The notes below the pieces were generated by a model, which did not search any database, was not told the DNA's origin, and saw only the letters and a list, made by a program, of their open reading frames with translations. Made by a program: the position numbers and the translations under genes. A stretch of DNA of 64,000 bases from Bacillota bacterium. Lineage in GTDB: Bacteria > Bacillota > Clostridia > Oscillospirales > Oscillospiraceae. Of this stretch, positions 58,751 through 64,000 are shown in pieces (positions within the stretch are counted from its first letter, which is position 1; each line of letters opens with the position of its first letter). The DNA is taken from positions 1-64,000 of the forward strand of contig JAETQY010000002.1 in NCBI GenBank assembly GCA_021770445.1, written 5' to 3'.

Positions 58751-59869
58751 ATGAACGTACTGTTTACCTGCGGCGGTACCGCCGGACACGTGAACCCGGC
58801 GGTGGCCCTGGCCCGCATCTTTCAGGAGAGACACCCCGGCTGCCGCGTCCTCTTCGTGGGGGCGGACGGGGGCATGGAGAACAAGCTGGTGCCCAAGGAG
58901 GGCTATCAGATCAGGACGGTGACCATCACCAACTTTCACCGCTCCTTCGCCCCCGCAGAGATTGCCCACAACCTGGGCACTCTGGTCAACCTGGGCAAGT
59001 CCAAAAAGCAGGCCCAGGCCATCCTGGACGAGTTCCAGCCCGACCTGGTGGTGGGCACCGGGGGCTACGCCTCCTTCCCGGTGGTCAACGAGGCCGCCCG
59101 CAGGAAAATTCCCACCGCCGTCCACGAGTCCAACGCCGTCCCCGGCCTGACCACCAAGGCCCTGTCCAAGGTGGTGGACCGGGTGATGGTGGGCTTTGAG
59201 GAGAGCCGAGAGCACTATGAGCACCCGGAAAAGGTGGTGGTCACCGGCACGCCGGTGCGGGGAGACTTCTTCAAGTACACCCGCCAGGAGGCCCGGGCCA
59301 AGCTGGGCTTTGCCGATGACCGGCCCCTGCTGCTGTCCTACTGGGGCTCCCTGGGGGCGGAGGTCATGAACCAGAAGATGGTGGACTTCATCGCCAAGGA
59401 GTGCTACGAGGGCGCCCCCTGGCGGCACATCCACGGCGCGGGCCGGGACTTCCCCTGGATGCAGGAGGAGCTGCTCCGCCGGGGCCTGAAGCTGGGGGAC
59501 AACGGGGTGGAGGTCCGGGAGTATATCTACGACATGCCCCTGGTGATGGCCGCCGCCGACCTGGTCCTGTGCCGGGCGGGGGCCTCCACCATCTCGGAGC
59601 TCACCGCCATCACCAAGCCCGCCGTGCTGGTGCCCTCTCCCAACGTCACCGCCAACCACCAGGAGAAGAACGCCCGGGTACTCTCCGACCAGGGAGCGGC
59701 CGTCCTCCTGCGGGAAGCCGACTGTGTGGAGAACACCCTCTACGACGAGGCCGCCCTCCTCCTCCGGGAGCGGGAGCGTCGGGAGAAGATGGTGATGGCC
59801 CTGAAAGCAATGGCCGTCCCCAACGCCGGGGAGAAGATCTACGAGACCCTGCGGGAGATTATGAAATAA
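58751..59869 (+). CDS. murG: Undecaprenyl-PP-MurNAc-pentapeptide GlcNAc transferase
   Basis: Converts lipid I to lipid II at the inner membrane face. The 372-residue GT28 protein has FTCGGTAGHVNPAVALA at the N-terminus, GTGGYASFPVV, HESNAVPGLTTK, and the UDP-GlcNAc site RAGASTISELTA. It follows ftsW by 12 bp. Confidence 0.96.
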   Translation: MNVLFTCGGTAGHVNPAVALARIFQERHPGCRVLFVGADGGMENKLVPKEGYQIRTVTITNFHRSFAPAEIAHNLGTLVNLGKSKKQAQAILDEFQPDLVVGTGGYASFPVVNEAARRKIPTAVHESNAVPGLTTKALSKVVDRVMVGFEESREHYEHPEKVVVTGTPVRGDFFKYTRQEARAKLGFADDRPLLLSYWGSLGAEVMNQKMVDFIAKECYEGAPWRHIHGAGRDFPWMQEELLRRGLKLGDNGVEVREYIYDMPLVMAAADLVLCRAGASTISELTAITKPAVLVPSPNVTANHQEKNARVLSDQGAAVLLREADCVENTLYDEAALLLRERERREKMVMALKAMAVPNAGEKIYETLREIMK

Positions 59870-59870
59870 G

Positions 59871-59987
59871 ACCTCATCCGTCATTTGCTTCGCAAATGCC
59901 ACCTTCCCCTAAAGGGGAAGGCATAAGAGACGCACCCCTAAAGCCTTCCCCTTTAGGGGAAGGTGCCCCCGAAGGGGGCGGATGAGG
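59871..59987. repeat. Intergenic palindromic repeat (copy 3)
   Basis: Between murG and murA. Starts ACCTCATCCGTC and ends GCGGATGAGG, with internal hairpins CCTTCCCCTAAAGGGGAAGG and its partner CCTTCCCCTTTAGGGGAAGG, and CCCCCGAAGGGGG. Same family as 57326-57487. Confidence 0.8.
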
Positions 59988-60016
59988 GAATAAACCAATT
60001 TCCTCCGTTCCGCATA

Positions 60017-60052
60017 GGATAGCCCAGATTCCAACGATTTGGAGGGCTATCC
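60017..60052 (+). promoter_or_regulatory. murA leader hairpin masking the ribosome binding site
   Basis: GGATAGCCC (60017-60025) and GGGCTATCC (60044-60052) form a perfect 9-bp stem. The Shine-Dalgarno GGAGGG (60041-60046) runs into its 3' arm, 1 bp before the ATG. Translational control is possible. Confidence 0.5.
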
Positions 60053-60053
60053 C

Positions 60054-61313
60054 ATGAGCTATTACGAAATTCAGGGCGGACGGCCCCTGTCCGGCTCTCT
60101 GGCCATCCACGGGGCCAAGAACAGCGTCCTGCCTATTCTGGCCGCCTGTCTGCTCGCCCCCGGGCAGAGCGTGATCCATAACTGCCCCGACCTGTCCGAC
60201 GTGTCCGCTACCCTGGACATTCTGCGCCTGCTGGGCTGCAAAGCGGACCGGGAGGGGGACACTGTCGTCATTGACGCCTCCGCCCTGGGCCGCAGCGATA
60301 TTCCGGAGCACCTCATGCGGGAGATGCGCTCCTCGGTGATCTTCCTGGGGGCGCTGCTGGCCCGGTTGGGGACGGCGGAGCTGTCCTACCCCGGGGGCTG
60401 TGAGCTGGGCCCCCGGCCCATCGACCTGCACCTGTCCGCCCTGCGGACCCTGGGGGCGGAGATTTTGGAGGAGCAGGGGACACTGGCCTGCCGCCGTGGC
60501 CGGGAGGGGCTGAGCGGCCGGGAGATTTGCCTGTCCATCCCCAGCGTGGGGGCCACCGAGAACATTATGCTGGCCGCCTGCGGTTGTCCGGGGGTCACCA
60601 CCATCGTGGGGGCGGCCCGGGAGCCGGAGATCGTCGATTTACAGAATTTCCTCCGGGCGATGGGAGCGGAAGTCGACGGCGCAGGCACCCCGGCTGTTGT
60701 TATCCGGGGAGGCGCGCCCCTCCATCCGGCGGAGTACCGGGTGATGGGCGACCGCATCGCCGCGGCCACCTACCTGTGCGGCGCGGCCGCCGCCGGGGGG
60801 GAGGTAGAGCTCACCGGCGTGGCGCCGGACACCCTGACCGCCGTGCTCTCCTGCCTGGAGGAGACGGGCTGTACCCTACATACCGGCCAGGACCGGATCG
60901 TCCTGAACAGCACTGGGCCGTTGAGAGGCATCCGCCCGGTGCGCACCGCGCCCTACCCCGGCTTCCCCACCGACGCCCAGGCCGTCCTCATGGCCGCCCT
61001 GGCGGGCGGGGAGGGGGCCACCCTCTTTGTGGAAAACATCTTCGACAGCCGCTACCGCCACGTGGATGAGCTGCGCCGTATGGGCGCGGATATCCAGATC
61101 GCCGGGCGGGCCGCCATGGTGTCGGGAGTGGGGAGGCTCCACGGGGCCAGCCTGCGCAGTCCCGACCTGCGGGGCGGGGCCGCCCTGGTGGTGGCCGCCC
61201 TGGGGGCGGAGGGAACCAGCCAGGTGTCCGAGCTGCGCCACATCAGGAGAGGATATCAGGCGCTGGACAAAAATCTCTGTGCCCTGGGGGCGGAGATCAG
61301 AGAGATACCGTAA
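60054..61313 (+). CDS. murA: UDP-N-acetylglucosamine 1-carboxyvinyltransferase
   Basis: First committed peptidoglycan step: adds enolpyruvate from PEP to UDP-GlcNAc; fosfomycin target. The 419-residue EPSP-synthase fold has GAKNSVLPILAACLL (lysine and asparagine of the active site) and catalytic C116 in GGCELGPRPIDLH, so the fosfomycin-sensitive cysteine is retained. ATG at 60054; the frame from 60039 has no suitable site. Confidence 0.95.
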   Translation: MSYYEIQGGRPLSGSLAIHGAKNSVLPILAACLLAPGQSVIHNCPDLSDVSATLDILRLLGCKADREGDTVVIDASALGRSDIPEHLMREMRSSVIFLGALLARLGTAELSYPGGCELGPRPIDLHLSALRTLGAEILEEQGTLACRRGREGLSGREICLSIPSVGATENIMLAACGCPGVTTIVGAAREPEIVDLQNFLRAMGAEVDGAGTPAVVIRGGAPLHPAEYRVMGDRIAAATYLCGAAAAGGEVELTGVAPDTLTAVLSCLEETGCTLHTGQDRIVLNSTGPLRGIRPVRTAPYPGFPTDAQAVLMAALAGGEGATLFVENIFDSRYRHVDELRRMGADIQIAGRAAMVSGVGRLHGASLRSPDLRGGAALVVAALGAEGTSQVSELRHIRRGYQALDKNLCALGAEIREIP

Positions 61314-61323
61314 GGAGAACGCC

Positions 61324-62181
61324 ATGTCACGACGCAGCAGCCGCAGCAGAACACACAGAAGAAACAGAGGCCGATTCGGGCCGCTGTTCAAGCTGCTGTG
61401 CGTGCTGGGGGTAGTGGTGGCGCTGACAGGAGGGGCCACGGTGTTCTTTCGGGTGGAGACGGTGGCGGTCACCGGCAACCAGCGCTACACCCAGGAGGAG
61501 ATCATCGCGGCCTCGGGCATTCAGATGGGCGACAACCTGTACGCCCTGAACAAGGTGAGCATCGACCGGAAGATTCGCACCCAGCTGCCCTATGTGGGGG
61601 AGCTGTCCATCAACCGCTCTCTGCCCAGCACCATCCGGATCGACGTGACCGAGTGGGAGGCGGTGGCCCAGGTGGATGTGCCCTCTGCGGAGCAGGCGGC
61701 CGCCGCCCAGGAGGAGCTGGCTGGGGGTGACAAGTCGGCGGAGCCGGCGGCGCTGGCCCAGGAGCCCTGGCTCATCAGCGTGAAGGGCAAGCTGCTGGAG
61801 CAGGCCCCGGAGGACAGCACGGCCATTGTGGTGACCGGGCTGACCGCCATCGCCCCCCAGGCGGGGGAGCTGCTGAAGGTGCCGGAGGGGGAGACCACCC
61901 GGCTGGAGGCCCTCACGTCCCTGCTGGGGGCGATCGAGAACGCGGACCTGTTCCATGAGGTATCCCGGATTCAGCTGGAGGCCACCCGGCTGACGGTGCG
62001 GTACGCGGACCGCTTCGACGTGAAAATGAGGCTGAACGCCGACTTCAACTACAATATCCGGCTGATGCAGGCCGTCCGGGAGCAGATGGAGGAGAAGTAC
62101 GGTCCGGAGACCGCCGGGACCATCGATCTGACCCGGGAAAAGCATGAGGCAGCTTACTCGCCAGCGAAGCCGGAGGGCTGA
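61324..62181 (+). CDS. ftsQ: Cell division protein FtsQ/DivIB
   Basis: A 285-residue bitopic protein: a basic cytoplasmic N-terminus (SRRSSRSRTHRRNR), a transmembrane helix (~23-43), a POTRA domain with FFRVETVAVTGNQRYTQEE, and NRSLPSTIRIDVTEWEAV at the start of the beta domain. An Ala/Glu-rich insert (~125-150) is unusual. The ATG at 61324 has AAGGAG before it. It should form a complex with FtsL. Confidence 0.88.
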   Translation: MSRRSSRSRTHRRNRGRFGPLFKLLCVLGVVVALTGGATVFFRVETVAVTGNQRYTQEEIIAASGIQMGDNLYALNKVSIDRKIRTQLPYVGELSINRSLPSTIRIDVTEWEAVAQVDVPSAEQAAAAQEELAGGDKSAEPAALAQEPWLISVKGKLLEQAPEDSTAIVVTGLTAIAPQAGELLKVPEGETTRLEALTSLLGAIENADLFHEVSRIQLEATRLTVRYADRFDVKMRLNADFNYNIRLMQAVREQMEEKYGPETAGTIDLTREKHEAAYSPAKPEG

Positions 62182-62227
62182 TCGGTATGAAAAATGTGGA
62201 AACTTTGGTCGGATGTGCGATTTCCTC

Positions 62228-62256
62228 TTGACCAATAGAAAAAACTGCGGTACAAT
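62228..62256 (+). promoter_or_regulatory. Promoter of ftsZ
   Basis: TTGACC (62228-62233), 17-bp spacer, TACAAT (62251-62256), 78 bp before the start codon. Confidence 0.75.
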
Positions 62257-62334
62257 GTAACAAAATCTTGATGAAAGCCGGGAGAGGGCCACAAGACCTT
62301 GAGGCGGCTCCCGATGTACATAGGAGGAAAGGCA

Positions 62335-63498
62335 ATGGCGTTTGGATTGGATATGGGCCCTGACAGCGTGGTCAACATCAAGGTGATCGGCGTGGGCGGC
62401 GGCGGCAACAACGTAGTCAACCGCATGGTCCGCACGGGGACCAAGGGCGTGGAGTTTATCGCCGTCAACACGGATAAGCAGGCGCTGGAGGCCTCCAGCG
62501 CTACCAATAAAATTCAGATCGGTGAGAAGCTGACCAACGGACAGGGTGCTGGCGCCGACCCGGAGGTGGGCCGCAAGTCCGCCGAGGAGAGCCGCAAGCA
62601 GGTGGCGGAGGCCCTGGAGAACACCGACATGGTGTTCATCACCGCCGGCATGGGCGGCGGCACCGGCACGGGGGCGGCCCCCATTGTGGCCGACATCGCC
62701 AAGGAGCAGGGTATCCTCACGGTAGGCGTGGTGACCAAGCCCTTCCGGTTTGAGGGCCCCCGTCGGATGCGCCAGGCCGAGGCGGGTATCGCCGAGCTGC
62801 GCTCCAAGGTGGACTCCCTTGTGATTATCCCCAACGAGCGGCTCAAGCTGGCCAGCGACCAGAAGATCACTATGCTCAACGCCTTTGAGATCGCCGACGA
62901 CGTGCTCCAGCAGGCCGTCCAGTCCATCTCCGACTTGATTAAGAACACCGGCTTCATCAACCAGGACTTCGCCGACGTGTCTGCCGTCATGAAGGACGCC
63001 GGCCGGGCCCACATGGGCGTGGGCCGGGCCGCCGGCAAGAACAAGGCGGAGGAGGCGGCCAGAATGGCCATCTCCAGCCCCCTGCTGGAGACCTCCATCA
63101 ACGGCGCCCGGGGGGTGCTCATCAACGTCACCGGCTCCATGGACATCGGTCTGGAGGAGGTGGAGACCGCCGCCAATCTGGTCCAGGAGGCCGCCTACCC
63201 CGACGCCAACATCATCTTCGGCGCCGCCTTCGACGAGACCCTGGAGGACGAGATCCGGGTCACCGTGATCGCCACCGGCTTTGAGGAGGACCAGTCCGTC
63301 CCCTTCCCCTATATGCAGGAGCAGCCCGTCTACCAGCAGCCTGTGGCCGCGCCGGCCGAGGCGGAGACGCCCGCCCCGGAACCGGAGCCCGAGCCTGAGC
63401 CGGAACCCGAGCCGGAGCCTGTCCCCGAGCCTCCCAAGCCCGCCGTGGCCGACGACGACTGGGATATGCTGGAGCGCATTTTCAACCGGAAGAGATAG
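62335..63498 (+). CDS. ftsZ: Cell division protein FtsZ
   Basis: The tubulin-like GTPase forming the Z ring. The 387-residue protein has [13 protein letters not shown] near residue 20, the tubulin signature GGGTGTG at 107-113, and NADFADV-like T7 loop residues ([11 protein letters not shown]). The GTPase domain ends near 317. A Pro-Glu/Ala-rich disordered linker (330-370) and the C-terminal peptide [15 protein letters not shown] follow; the latter binds FtsA/SepF-type partners. ATG at 62335 after AGGAGG. It has its own promoter in addition to the cluster. Confidence 0.96.
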   Translation: MAFGLDMGPDSVVNIKVIGVGGGGNNVVNRMVRTGTKGVEFIAVNTDKQALEASSATNKIQIGEKLTNGQGAGADPEVGRKSAEESRKQVAEALENTDMVFITAGMGGGTGTGAAPIVADIAKEQGILTVGVVTKPFRFEGPRRMRQAEAGIAELRSKVDSLVIIPNERLKLASDQKITMLNAFEIADDVLQQAVQSISDLIKNTGFINQDFADVSAVMKDAGRAHMGVGRAAGKNKAEEAARMAISSPLLETSINGARGVLINVTGSMDIGLEEVETAANLVQEAAYPDANIIFGAAFDETLEDEIRVTVIATGFEEDQSVPFPYMQEQPVYQQPVAAPAEAETPAPEPEPEPEPEPEPEPVPEPPKPAVADDDWDMLERIFNRKR

Positions 63499-63499
63499 A

Positions 63500-63537
63500 C
63501 AGTTCCCCGCCTGCCGGCGGGGAACTGTTTTGTTTTT
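63500..63537 (+). terminator. ftsZ terminator
   Basis: CAGTTCCCCGCC, loop tgcc, GGCGGGGAACTG then TTTTGTTTTTT. Confidence 0.9.
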
Positions 63538-63573
63538 TGACTGGACCGTCCTGCTGATGGCAGGGCGGCCGTT

Positions 63574-64000
63574 TCATAGAAAGAGCACTAGGATGGAGGT
63601 CAAAATGCCGCAGACGCAGATGGCGATGGAGCTCATGGCCCCCTGGACCGGGCCGATCTCCATGGCCCGGGTGGTGCCCAGGGCGTGGGAGCAGGCCCCG
63701 ATGGCCAGCCCCTCCGCCACAGGGTCGGTGATGCGGAACAGCTTGGCGAAGAGAGGGGCGAACACCGCCCCGGTGAGGCCGGCCACCATCACCGCCGCCG
63801 CGGCGATGCCGCCGATCCCGCCCCGGCTCTCAGCGATGCCGATGGCGATGGCGGTGGTGACGCTCTTGGGCAGGAGGGAGGCGGCCAGGGCGTCATCCAC
63901 ATGAAACACCCTGCACAGCACCAGAACACTGCCCACGCTGGTGAGGCTGCCGGCCAGACAGCCGGCCAGGACGGGGAGGAAGTGCTCCTTCAAAATGGCG
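63574..64000 (-). CDS. lrgB: LrgB-family protein, N-terminus beyond the window
   Basis: The C-terminal ~142 residues of a membrane protein of the LrgB/CidB family, antiholin-like or plastidic glycolate transporter relatives. Seen: SLLPKSVTTAIAIGIAESRG (family signature), GLTGAVFAPLF, ACSHALGTTRAMEIG. The frame stays open to the window edge. Convergent with ftsZ. A neighbouring lrgA is expected outside the window. Confidence 0.9.
   Translation of the reverse strand, partial: AILKEHFLPVLAGCLAGSLTSVGSVLVLCRVFHVDDALAASLLPKSVTTAIAIGIAESRGGIGGIAAAAVMVAGLTGAVFAPLFAKLFRITDPVAEGLAIGACSHALGTTRAMEIGPVQGAMSSIAICVCGILTSILVLFL

Overview
This is a chromosomal segment of a GC-rich, spore-forming member of the Clostridia. 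Gene content, gene order and codon use best fit the Oscillospirales (Flavonifractor/Lawsonibacter/Pseudoflavonifractor-like). That placement is inferred from the sequence, not from a database search. Markers of this group are pro-sigma K, a SpoVD-like PBP with PASTA repeats, hisZ plus short hisG, dapL (LL-DAP aminotransferase), a DUF512 radical SAM protein beside der, and short palindromic intergenic repeats.

Layout. 1-1434 is the end of an integrated conjugative-type element whose edge lies next to the 3' end of ssrA (tmRNA). 1435-2835 holds ssrA, a cyclophilin and smpB. 2955-5729 is a GntR-controlled ABC transporter operon with a clear promoter/operator. 5933-7567 is rlmD, whose last ~90 codons look foreign. 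7.3-20.56 kb is an AT-richer mobilizable island. In order it carries a DUF6061-like protein, a small controller and a translocase-free R-M system (nuclease-methylase fusion plus two-TRD S subunit), and a SLOG protein divergent from an HTH gene across a long palindrome. It continues with a pMV158-type oriT, a DUF6076-like zinc protein, a sigma-like protein, a CHC2 primase/SF3 helicase pair, a MobV relaxase and a large serine recombinase. The recombinase ends 86 bp before an uninterrupted sigK.

20.6-35.5 kb is housekeeping: sigK; the histidine operon hisZ-G-C-B-H-A-F-IE-K without hisD; dapL; rpmB; hprK with a ROK kinase; a CBS-DRTGG-type pyrophosphatase; cutC; and an odd SLH/GH5 chimera. 35.7-39.8 kb is an Fe3+-type ABC importer whose binding-protein gene carries a frameshift. 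39.9-46.4 kb is a minus-strand run (radical SAM, der, plsY, gpsA, alaX, gmk-like, small protein). 46.6-48.9 kb is a three-gene cluster of SpoIID-like and peptidoglycan-binding proteins without export signals. 48.9-49.7 kb has a small gene and a family-4 uracil-DNA glycosylase. 50.1-63.5 kb is the division/cell-wall cluster mraZ-rsmH-ftsL-spoVD-murE-mraY-ftsW-murG-murA-ftsQ-ftsZ; murD, murF and ftsA are absent from it. The window ends inside lrgB.

How the parts work together: ssrA/smpB form the trans-translation pair. dapL makes meso-DAP for the MurE encoded 26 kb away. MraZ boxes upstream of mraZ imply autoregulation of the dcw cluster. The island has an origin of transfer, a relaxase, replication genes and a recombinase but no type IV secretion genes, so it should need a helper element to move. 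The points most worth checking are the BcgI-like R-M system, the remote oriT, the RlmD tail exchange, the recombinase/sigK junction, the SLH-GH5 chimera, the frameshifted binding protein and the export-less SpoIID/PG-binding cluster.
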